NCBI RefSeq assembly: GCF_008831285.2
Contig: NC_045139.1
Span: forward strand, 912,204 to 976,203
Origin: Nymphaea colorata
Lineage: Eukaryota; Streptophyta; Magnoliopsida; Nymphaeales; Nymphaeaceae
Direction: 5' to 3'
Length of the DNA: 64,000 nt
The stretch's first letter is position 1. Every line of letters begins with the position of its first letter. Under the pieces are notes generated by a model, which saw nothing but the letters and a program-made list of their open reading frames with translations, was not told where the DNA came from and searched no databases. A program made the position numbers and the translations under genes. Positions 25,226 to 35,382 of this stretch are shown piece after piece.

Positions 25226-26083
25226 AGAATAATTGGTAAAGGTCGGGGATAGACACGAGATCCTTTAAATTGTTTGTTGAAATATGTTTTTTCACATGCC
25301 AACCATGCAGATATGATATTGGAATACTATCATGAGAAACATATATTAAGTTAATAATCTTGAAGTCTAATAATGTTTTTATAGCAATAGAAAAATAAAC
25401 AGCTCTTATATAACATCAAAATTTTACTAGTAGAGAAACCAGCATTTTTCATAAAAGTAACTTGAATTAAGACTTCTTTTATGTTAAATTAGTGTTTATA
25501 AACAGTCTAAAATGCATACATTCTTGTTCAAAATATATCTCCACAAGAATCACAGGGAGCTATTTTTATTAAAAATGGCTGGCTGTGTTCATCTAACAAC
25601 ACCCAGCTGGCTGATTTCAATTCCCAGTTAAGAAATAAATAAAAACTCATACTATACAAACATTTTTTTTTCTTTTTGGGTCTTGCACACATACATGCAG
25701 GGGGGGAGGGTCGTTCCTCGTCGCTCTTCTTGGCCTGATCCTGGCCCGGCCAGCAAATCGTCTTGGCTCAACCCTAGAAAAAATCCTGGCTCCGCCCCGG
25801 CATACATGTGCAGATAATGCAACTTTACTTGTTAAGTTGACAGCTCAATTTCTTCCATCTCCACTACCATGTACATGCTTTAATCTTGTGGATGGCAACA
25901 CACACATAGCAAACAGACCTACTCACATTTTAATAAAGGCTATTTGATTATGTCCACCCATGCAGTGGTGGAAGAAAGAAAAATATTTTCTATTTTCATT
26001 AGTTCTTATATGAGCTTAGGTCGCTAAAACAAAACACATTAATTAATCATTGCATTTAAGCAGTCTGGTTTTTATCTTTCACC

Positions 26084-26084
<1 letters not shown>

Positions 26085-26140
<56 letters not shown>
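26085..26140. repeat. (AT)n(GT)n compound microsatellite
   Basis: AT run then GT run of similar length. Confidence 0.9.
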
Positions 26141-26144
<4 letters not shown>

Positions 26145-26429
26145 AAGTTCGGCGTGTTTTAAATCAATGGGTCCATTTGGATGGGACTTGGATTCTTGTA
26201 TGACAAAAAATGGTGAAACCCCAATTATGTATCCAGTCTATATCACAAGGACTTGTCATTTCAAAGGTCGCGGTGCGGCATGACCTTTTTTGAGTGAGTG
26301 GAAATCCCACCACCCGAGTGAAGGCCGGCCGATGGGCGTAAGAGGGAGTGTTGTAAACTCAACAATCTGCTCACGAAAAGATGCATAGATTTCTTAACAT
26401 TTTGCCTTAATTTAGAGAAATACAAATAA

Positions 26430-26955
26430 GGGTGAACAACGGAGTAGCTCGGCTCGGGAACGAGTTCGAGCTGAATCATTTGCTTAATGAGTCGAGCTCG
26501 AGTCCATGAGTCGACACATTCAAATAATCGAGTTGAGTTCAAACTCAACACGTAATTGTCGAGCTCGAGCCTTAATTGAGTTTGTCGAGCCTCAATCAAG
26601 TCGATATATTAAAACAAGTTTACGAGTTTGTCGAGCCTTAATCGAGTCGAGCTCGAGCTCAACACGTAACCATGAATATCAATTATATTCAAACGAGTTT
26701 GTCGAGCCTTAATCGAGTCAAGCTCAAGCTCAACAGGTAATTGCCGAGTCGAGCTTAAGCATCTTCTGTCGAGTTATTCTCGAGCTCGAGCCGAGTCGAG
26801 TTCGAGCTCAACAAGTAACTGCTGAGTCAAGCTCGAGCTGCTTTTATCGAGCTATTCTCGAGCTTGAGCCAAGTCGAGCCTGAGGTTTTATTAGTCGGGC
26901 CGAGTTTGAGCTGACTAATCTAAGGCTCGACTCCCCTCGACTGGTGCTCTCCCCT
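26430..26955. mobile_element. Larger GAGCTCGAG element flanked by 12-bp direct repeats
   Basis: Same family as 22493-22748 (starts GGGTGAACAAC). The interior has at least four GTCGAGCC..AATCGAGTCGAGCTCGAG-like units. Exact flanking repeat AAATACAAATAA (26418-26429 and 26956-26967). Twelve bases is long for hAT, so the mode of insertion is unclear. Confidence 0.55.
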
Positions 26956-27715
26956 AAATACAAATAATATAAACAGCTTTTGAAAAATATACTCATGATG
27001 TGTGGTTGATCCAAACTAATTGCAATGCTCGATTACACAATTAACTAAAGAATCAATGATGAAGAAAAAGTGAAGTTGGGAGAAAAGAGGGGAGACAAAA
27101 GCAGCAGGGAATTGCACTCTTTTGATTAATGGGAGAAGGGATGGGGAGGAGGCCTTTCTCCCTACTTTGAAGTCATCAGAAGCCCTCCTATTCCTCTACA
27201 CGTGATGTGCTTCAAGAAAGAGAGAGAGTTCAGTCTAAAAGGCAAACAACAATCAACAATAATAGCAATAAGAGAAAAGAGAGCTGAACCGTGTTTGCGA
27301 GTGTTCTTGTCCTATGCCTACTTTAACTTTTTGATTTTTAGGTCAGAGGCAGAGTTAGAAATTTTTTGTCGCAACGGCCAAACCATAGTTTCGAAATTTT
27401 AACAGGAGCCAAAATAGAAAATTTCAAATTATATATATACATATATATAGATATATATATTGAGCTAAAATTATTTAGATTTACATATAAATTTTTAAAG
27501 TTTTTAAAATTTGAAAGAGAGATGACCCAGAACCGGTTGCATTTGGAAGACAATGCTCCCACCCATTCTTCCTTTATCTTCAAGGAACTTTTCTTCTTGG
27601 ATTGTCATATTATATTATAGGCTCAGCTATCTACTTGATAGATTTTTCAAAATTTTGAAAATTTAAAACTCTCCCGGTAACATTTTTCGATATTTTTGTT
27701 CGGCTCTGGTCATAA

Positions 27716-27828
27716 GGATCTCAGATCTACGGATGTAAGGTCGGACCTTCTCCTCATCTGATCTTAAATTCATGGTTTTTATAAAATCGATGCTACTGCG
27801 CATTCTTATGCAGCCATCAAGCTCAACC
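27716..27828. mobile_element. Short relative of the 42.3-kb MITE
   Basis: Between TAA repeats, with left GGATCTCAGATC and right CATCAAGCTCAACC. It shares the internal phrase ATCTTAAATTCATGG with the 42.3-kb copy (ACCTTAAATCTATGG). Internally deleted. Confidence 0.4.
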
Positions 27829-28132
27829 TAAAGCAGCTCAAATGAGATTTTTAAAAAATGTAGATGGGTAAACTGTGAATTTACAAAGTCATTGCAAGCC
27901 CACAGCGTTCACCAACCCTCCTAGATGTGGCCCAACTTCTAATGGAATTTGTCACACTTAGGTTGGAAACCTTGTGCTCACAAGTCGACCAACCACTATT
28001 TGCATCGTTCATCTCTTTCCTCGATTTTCCATCGCCAATGCGGCCTCGTTAAATCTAAATCTTTGATTATTTTTTTTTTGTAAAATGGAATGGTTATCAA
28101 TATACATATACATATTTATATATAAAATTTAT

Positions 28133-28257
<125 letters not shown>

Positions 28258-29446
28258 CTTTTGACTTTGACGTGAGAGAGGAAGAGGGGCATGTGAGAAG
28301 GAGACAAAAGGGGAAGAGGACAAGCGAGCATGTGCGCACATGGCCACCGGACCCCACAAAATTGCACCTCTTTATTTTCTTTTCTTTCCTCCTTTTTTCT
28401 TCTTTTCTCATTCTCTTTTTTTTTTTCTTGACTTTATGTTTTCCACACGCACCCACGTCCATTAATGCTGGTGAATTTAGAGAGAGAGAGAGAGAATTTA
28501 GAGAGAGAGAGATGCACGGAAGCTCGTTGTTGACAGCCGCAGTTTGCAGTACTCCATCTGACAAATATGCAATAGTTAGTAATTATCATTAATTTTATTA
28601 ATTCTTTTATTTGTAATCAAATCATTTAGTTGTCCAAATAAATTATAATATGACCAAATAAATTATGCAAGCAATGACATTGGATCAATGTTTTTGTGGC
28701 CAGCTTTTGAAGCAAATGGAGTGGCTAAGATATTTTATGAAGATTACTAGTTTTAAAATCTAAATAAGTTCAATTGAGTTTAAGTTTGTGATAAATATAT
28801 CCGAGTTGAATGCTAACGACGCATATCATTAGAGGCCTCATATTGGTGCAAGTTGTTTTGTCGATGTCATCATCATCATCATCATCATTTATCATCTTCT
28901 GCTGATAGTCTGGTGCACTCGTGTGGTTCGCACGTGAGAAATCGCAGCCATAGGAGTCAATTTTCCTACCAAACACATATGAAACACGCCATCGAACACC
29001 TCTATGGTCTCGAGGACAAAAGAAAGCAAGTTGTGGCGCCCATTTTGCATGCATTACTTGTTGTGGCTTGTCTTGATCATACTTCTGGTGACGCGCCACA
29101 TCGCTAACTACGATAGGTCGAGGGCTGCTTCGGTCCATGGGCTGTGTCCCGCTTCGCCAATGACTTCGATGTTGACCCATCAACATTAGAGTTAGGGCTT
29201 GTTAAGATGGTCAGTTCAATTATGGAGAACCGTTGGATGTGGAGTTATCTTTTGTATTTAAGGAGAAGATGTCCTAATCCCTTCGTGTCGTGTTTGTCTG
29301 CCCTAATACGTAAAAGTTTGCATTAGTCAGAGTAAGAAAATTTTGTATGTTGTGTTTGAACATGCACAAGATTTCACACGCTTGCTAATTTCTCAAATTC
29401 AAAGTCGCAAACGAAACATTTTCTTGTTCATGGTGCGCGGCCTTTG

Positions 29447-29616
29447 CAGTGGCGTAGCCCCATGGGGGCCAGGGTGGGCAGTTGCCTGCTCCAACTCTTT
29501 GAAACTTGTTTAATTTTACATTTTGATATTTATTTTATACATACATTGGTGCACTTTCAGACATAAATGTTTCTAAACATGTGCCATTTTAACAATTTTT
29601 TCTGACTCCGCCACTA
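29447..29616. mobile_element. Copy of the CAGTGGCGG hAT MITE
   Basis: Left end CAGTGGCGTAGCCCC with the TGGGCAGTTGCC block, right end TCTGACTCCGCCACTA, 170 bp. Flanking octamers GGCCTTTG and CACCTTGG agree at five of eight positions. It sits immediately left of the ER-stress element cluster. Confidence 0.55.
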
Positions 29617-29705
29617 CACCTTGGATTCATGGACTCGATCTGCCGACGTCGCTTTGTGGTCGGAAAATGGCTGCATGAAAATGAAGGCGTGGCGCCGGAA
29701 CTGAA

Positions 29706-29719
29706 GACCACATGTGGTC
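29706..29719. promoter_or_regulatory. 14-bp palindrome with CACATGTG core
   Basis: GACCACATGTGGTC is a perfect palindrome around an E-box (CACATGTG), 10 bp left of ERSE-like element 1. It is a possible bHLH site in the same cluster. Confidence 0.4.
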
Positions 29720-29729
29720 GTGAGAGCTG

Positions 29730-29749
29730 ACGTGGACAAGTCACATTGG
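29730..29749 (-). promoter_or_regulatory. ERSE-like element 1 (CCAAT-N9-CCACG)
   Basis: Plus strand ACGTGG, nine bases, ATTGG. Read on the minus strand it is the exact ER-stress response element, bound by NF-Y at CCAAT and by an ER-stress bZIP at CCACG. The ACGTGG is preceded by TG, giving TGACGTGG, a UPRE core. Confidence 0.6.
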
Positions 29750-29965
29750 TAAGGAGACAAAAAAAAAAATAAAACTCAATTTATTTATTTTTCAAAGAAA
29801 AAATAAAATAAAATAAAATAAAAAGGAAAAAAACCAGAGGAGTGCTTTTCCGTGAACTAGAGATAAGCTTGGAAAGTGGGGCCCAGCAGATAAAGGGCAT
29901 CTGCTCCGGGGCTCTCCGCAATTTTTTTTTTTAATAAGTAAATAATTGAGGGACACATGGTGTAC

Positions 29966-29985
29966 ACGTGGCAAATAACCATTGG
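29966..29985 (-). promoter_or_regulatory. ERSE-like element 2
   Basis: ACGTGG-N9-ATTGG again, with spacing exactly nine. Here the ACGTGG is part of a CACGTGG G-box. The spacer (CAAATAACC) differs from the other copies, so the constant spacing is not simply copied sequence. Confidence 0.6.
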
Positions 29986-30056
29986 TTGGGCAGAAGGGAT
30001 TCACGCCGTGAGACACGGCCTGCTCCCGGGTAACGGAGACGGCGCATCTCGCGCCG

Positions 30057-30076
30057 ACGTGGCAAGATTCCATTGG
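30057..30076 (-). promoter_or_regulatory. ERSE-like element 3
   Basis: Third ACGTGG-N9-ATTGG, spacer CAAGATTCC. It lies 91 bp from element 2 and about 70 bp from the palindromic UPRE. Confidence 0.6.
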
Positions 30077-30142
30077 TCGGACAGACATCAGCATCGTCCT
30101 TGGGAACGAAAGGGAGATGCGTCACCAGCGGGACCCGCTTTT

Positions 30143-30167
30143 AGATGACGTGGCAGCCACGTCATCT
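30143..30167. promoter_or_regulatory. Palindromic double UPRE/XBP1-type site
   Basis: A perfect 25-bp palindrome: AGATGACGTGGC, a central A, and the reverse complement of the arm. Each arm is GATGACGTGG, matching the XBP1-BS/UPRE consensus GATGACGTG(T/G). In plants bZIP60 and bZIP28 recognise this class of site. Confidence 0.6.
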
Positions 30168-30969
30168 GTTACCGGATCGTTCTTCTCCGGGTTTCGCAGG
30201 TGGATCCAGATTCATATCCAAAAGGAAACGTGGACTTGGATCTCATATTATTTTCATATTTATATCCAAACTGGATTCATACGTTCCCACGGGCTTGCTC
30301 ATATTTTGGATGTTGGGTTTGAGATTCTAAATCCAAATTGGTATCTAGATCCAAATCCAAGTCTATTATTGGCTGCAAGACCAAAAACTGGACGGTAATT
30401 GACGTTGGGGAAGACATGAATGACATGGGGACACTGTAAAGTCCGATCTTGGTCCGTTTTCAAGGAGACATCAAGTACTGGTACCAAGTTGGATATGGAT
30501 CTTGATATGACTAATCCAATTGTTCGTGCGATCTTAGTTGAACTGTTATGTCAACATCTTCTAAGACTAAACGGTGAACCGCGGATGGAACCGACTGATA
30601 TCTACGGCAGCTTTGGACTCGGTAAGAGTTGATGTAAATGTGGGTGACTACGACATATCATGCAGCACGGTTTGGATGAATGCGGATTTGGATCATCCCG
30701 CAAATCCGTCGCCACAACATTCAACACTGAAGCCTTGAAACTTCTACAACCTTTTCCCGGCGTCGAATCCGATTTGAATTCATACTCAAGTTTTGCACCC
30801 CGTGCCAAAAGAGTAGCGCCCACAACAATCGAACTGACAACCAGACTTTCACCGCCTTATTAGTTCGTTCAGCTAGCTAAACTGACTTTCAAGTGAAAGA
30901 AAGTGAAGGATTCAACACTCAGGGTGTGTATCTCTTGACATAATCTTGTCGGCCAACTTTGCTTGATCT

Positions 30970-31136
30970 TAGTAGCGGAGGTACTTGTTGGCTGGGGTGG
31001 GCCACTGCCCACACCAGTCCATCAAAAATTCACTATATTGTGTTAACTTCATATTCTAAATTTTATGCAATGCCCGCGCCAAAGTTGTGTCATCAAAGCA
31101 AGTTTTTTAACGATGAAAAATCTTGGTCCGCCACTG
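30970..31136. mobile_element. Copy of the CAGTGGCGG hAT MITE
   Basis: Left end TAGTAGCGGAGG, inner palindrome GGGTGGGCCACTGCCCACACC, right end TGGTCCGCCACTG. Flanks CTTGATCT and TTTGATCC share six central bases, consistent with an aged 8-bp duplication. Confidence 0.6.
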
Positions 31137-31864
31137 TTTGATCCCATCTTAGGGAAAAAGAAAGGACTCTTGGAACTTTTGAATCGGCCACAGAATCAAA
31201 TCAGTTTGCTACCGAGGCAGGGACCTTGAGAGCTGCCTTTGCGTTCGCTTTTTGGTATCCGAAGTTCAATTTGAATCCGTCGATTCAGGCAAATTAAGGC
31301 TGATTTTGACAACACTGAGAAAGAGAAATGCGAATGATATTGATGTCAATCCTTGATGATGATGAAACACTAAGAATCCGAAGTATCTTCTTGTGGGTCA
31401 TGGGCAGATAATATTGCAAACTTGGGTGATTCAATTGGACCCATCCTGTTAATGTGATTATCCAAGATTGGAGATGGTGAGACACATGATTTTTATCAGA
31501 GCCATGACTGTTCAAACAGCAAAGGCCACCATCTTCTACTATGCTTTATGACACTTATGTCTGGGAGCACCCGGTTTTGGAGTTCCCACAGAAAGTTGTG
31601 CAGGGAAGTAACTGAGCTGTTCCAAATTCCGGCCTACTATTCAACCACATCCGCAAACATTCACTTAGATCTGGTAATAGAACTCAGACATAACTGGGAA
31701 CATGCCTTGTTGGCATGTCTGACAGATTCTAAAATAGCCATCTCATCCTAAATCAGCTTTTCTCTCATCTTATCTGACTGCAATTCTCTGTTTGATTTTG
31801 TGTATAATCTGCACGTTTTACTTAGGTCACGCATTGGAAATTCTTAGATTAGATTAGATTAAAA

Positions 31865-31900
<36 letters not shown>

Positions 31901-31912
31901 CATATATATATA
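31865..31912. repeat. (CT)n(AT)n compound microsatellite
   Basis: CT run then AT run with one interruption. Confidence 0.88.
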
Positions 31913-32885
31913 GGCTTGAGTTCTCATAATTTCTTTTCTGCAAACATTCTGCTCAGTTTCTACAACTCTCTTCTTTCATAAGGGAGCTAATGATTTAGTC
32001 CTGTTCTTTTCAGTGGGGAGCTAGAGCTAGACAGGAATGCTTCTACTAGAGTATGGCAAGAGATACACGTAGTTTGCTCAAGATACAGGAAGTGGTTCTG
32101 GCTGATGAGAAGAAGGAACCAAAAAACAAAAGTATTTTCTCTACTGTTAGATCTAACTGTGTTTGTGCTATGAAGTAGTGGAACAGTTCAATGAATCAAG
32201 TGGCCATTGATCGCAAAAGAAGCTTTAACGTGCCAAGTTCGTCGAAAATCAGATTGAGTGACGGTAACTGTGATACATCTAATTTTTCGTCATTGATGAA
32301 AAGATGCGACGTTTACTTTCATGGTCAGGATGTTGAAGGTGGCAGTTGTCATTGAATCTCACTAGGGTTAACAAATTAACAACAACTACGAAATGGAGCT
32401 TGTGGAAGAAAATCTGCCTCAATATACTGTATAATCTTTATGTTAATCATCTTTCAGGTGAATGGAAGAGAAGGCCGAAGCCCCCAGGGTCTACGGCTAC
32501 ACCCTTGTTATGCTTCAGCTTGCATATTGATTCCCTTTCTTTCGCAGCACAAAAGATTGACGTTACGGGAGTTGAAGGCAGAGACTAACTGCTTACCAGC
32601 CTCCATCCTCAACCATTAAGCTTGTCTTTGGCCAATTAGAACAAAATCATGGCATGTTCACATGGGGTATATGCTTAGGGTGTCAATGGATCAGATTTGG
32701 TTTAGATACATGACAGTGTAAGTTTTCCACAAATTGGTTTGACTTTCGATTGAGAAATTAGATGAACGGATTTATGAAATGATATTCGATCATATTGGGA
32801 TTCAATTTTCAATGAATACCCAATCAAATTTGGAATCAGAATTTATGTTAGATTTGATTTTAAATCAAAATATTCTTTATCCAAT

Positions 32886-32937
32886 ATCCATATATTTGAA
32901 AATGGGACATTATCCATATATTTGAAAATGGGACATT
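32886..32937. repeat. 26-bp perfect tandem duplication
   Basis: The unit starting ATCCATATATTTGAAAATGG occurs twice, head to tail, without change. Confidence 0.9.
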
Positions 32938-33474
32938 CTTAGCATATCATAATGTTGTTCAGATTCTTCATACATTTAAAAGTTGGATTCAAATTCAATT
33001 GTGAATTTAAAAGTAGGATCTGGAAAAATTGGAATTGAAAACTTTAAAGTAACATGTGAGTATGTTATAGACATTTCTTCATTCCTATTTGAATTTGAAT
33101 ATTTGAACATGGGATAAGTTAAATATACTGATTAGGGTTACATCCGTTTTGAATATGATAATCATTAATATCACACATGTGAGGTATTGGCTTAGTGAAT
33201 GAGTATTCCGCAAGACTAGTATAGGTAACTCCTGACATAAAATGTTCATTTGATTCTCGAATTCAATTTCTCGTTTTTTTACCTCAAATAACTCACTGGA
33301 GTGAAATTTTTCCAAGTTTTTGTCAAGTAGTTTGTTACTATGATGGATTGAAATCATTAATACACACAATGTTTGATTATCTTAATATAGGAAGCACTTC
33401 CATATATGTTTGTGGTGTTTCCAAGGTTGCATAACCAATGTAGCAATTCCATGTGCCTAGATATGCATGTGTGC

Positions 33475-33478
<4 letters not shown>

Positions 33479-33513
<35 letters not shown>
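33479..33513. repeat. (GA)n microsatellite
   Basis: GA run about 55 bp left of the CGATAC hAT element. Confidence 0.88.
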
Positions 33514-33518
<5 letters not shown>

Positions 33519-33576
33519 TGTTGACACCAATTCATTACTAGCTAGTGAAAGTAGCCCTCAAATGGAGTCCTCCAAG

Positions 33577-34266
33577 CAGTGTTATTTGTATCGCACATCA
33601 TGCGATACATATCGTATAGGTTTGAAAAACCTATACGATACGCTTACGATACACGATACGCCCCGATACACCCCGTATCATACGATACAAGGATAAAATT
33701 ATTTTTTATAGTTTTAAAAAAAAAACTTTTTTCTCCCTCTTTCTAAACATGTCTAAAAGTTGCCAGAGGGAAAAGTTTTACTAGTTTTTCTACAAAAACA
33801 CCATTTATGTGATAAATCGTCGATTTAGAACTTGTTTGTCGATAAGAAGGTTTACTCATGGCCCGTGGGGATGATGGGAACTTAATTGATGATAATCATA
33901 ATATATTATTTGTTGCAAACTTGTAATGTAATCTAAAACACTTTAAAGTTTAAACTTTAAAGTTTTGATCGATGTTTATTATGTTGTTATGAATTTCTTA
34001 TTTGTCATTTCTAAATGTTGAGTGTTGTTAATACATTATGGCTTATAAATTATGTGATGAGTTTTTTTTTTAATATATATAAAACATGACTTTTTAAATT
34101 GATTTTTTGTTTTTCCTGATTTTACCAATTTTTTTCTAAATTTTAAATATTTTTATGAATTAAAAAATTAATTTACGATACATTACGCTACATTTATGAT
34201 ACGTTACGATACAGTGTATGGGTCGGCCCGACCGATACACGATACGCTACGCCTTTTATAACATTG
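33577..34266. mobile_element. hAT-type element rich in CGATAC repeats, 8-bp TSD
   Basis: Ends CAGTGTTAT and ATAACATTG (8 of 9 inverted), flanked by exact 8-bp duplications CCTCCAAG (33569-33576 and 34267-34274). Both subterminal regions are packed with CGATAC/GTATCG units, like the clustered transposase-binding sites of hAT elements. 690 bp, no coding capacity. Distinct from the CAGTGGCGG family. Confidence 0.8.
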
Positions 34267-35258
34267 CCTCCAAGTGTGTGAACTGTGCATGTGATGCATG
34301 TGTGCATGTTTGTGTGTGTATGTTTGAAGTACAGAGAGAAAGATGAAGAGAAGAGAGAGAGAGAGCCAATTTGAACAGCAATTCAGTACTAGCTAGTGAA
34401 GTAAGAGCCATGGAATCTATACGCATTTATAAGGTCTGGGGAACATACTCTCAAAAAATAGTGATCTATTGAGATACTCAGCGACCAACAACCTAAACCA
34501 GCACACATTTTTTCTCTTTTCTGATATGTGATCTTAGGATAGGCAGAACCTTACCAGATCCTGCGTAAGAAATATTTGCAGAAATTGTGCAAAATTCGCG
34601 TAAAATCGTGTTTTTTATCGGCGACAAGGCGGACCACAGGTGGCAGAACAAACAAATTCATAACACAAACACACAGTTTTTGGCAAGGAATAATAGCTCA
34701 CATGATGCATAAATGTGTACATGGTCATATGGTTGTTGGATGAAAAATATGTGGCTTAGAGGTCGCCACATCCACTGCCTGAAGGAAATAATTGAGGGCA
34801 AGATCAAGATCAACTGTCTAAACAGTAAAGAGATCATGAGTCCCATTTCCTTCTTGATTCCTCCATGACCTCCTGTTTGATTGGAAGGAAAAAGGGTCCC
34901 CAATGTTGGCAGGTTTCAGCCCCACATGTCTCAAACGCGCACTTTCACAAAGCAAAGGAAGAAGAAGAAAGTTTTTAAAGCATCAGTGTAATTATAAGAG
35001 GTTGATACCATAATTTTCAAAATCCATTCTCGAACAGAACCAATGAAGGTGCCAAATCAGCGAATTGGATGATTAGTATATTGCATCGGCTGAATATAAA
35101 TGAAAATTATAAAAAAAATCATTAAAAAATAAGAAAAATGTTTAAACATTTAAAAATTACCACATGGTACTCTTGAACCGGCTACTGAATCGAATCGGTC
35201 GATTTGTGCCAATTCTGATAATGCTGATGAGTTCAATACCTGACGTGTGCCTCTTGGT

Positions 35259-35382
35259 TAGTAGCGGAGTCACATGCGGGCTGGTGTGGACAGTTGCCCA
35301 CATTAAAACCCTTAAAATTGCATATATACATGAGTATTTCTAAATAAGTGCCCCTCCAGTCAATTCTTCTGGTCCTCCACTG
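35259..35382. mobile_element. Copy of the CAGTGGCGG hAT MITE
   Basis: Left end TAGTAGCGGAGTC, block GTGTGGACAGTTGCCCACA, right end TTCTGGTCCTCCACTG, 124 bp. No convincing target duplication remains. Confidence 0.5.
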
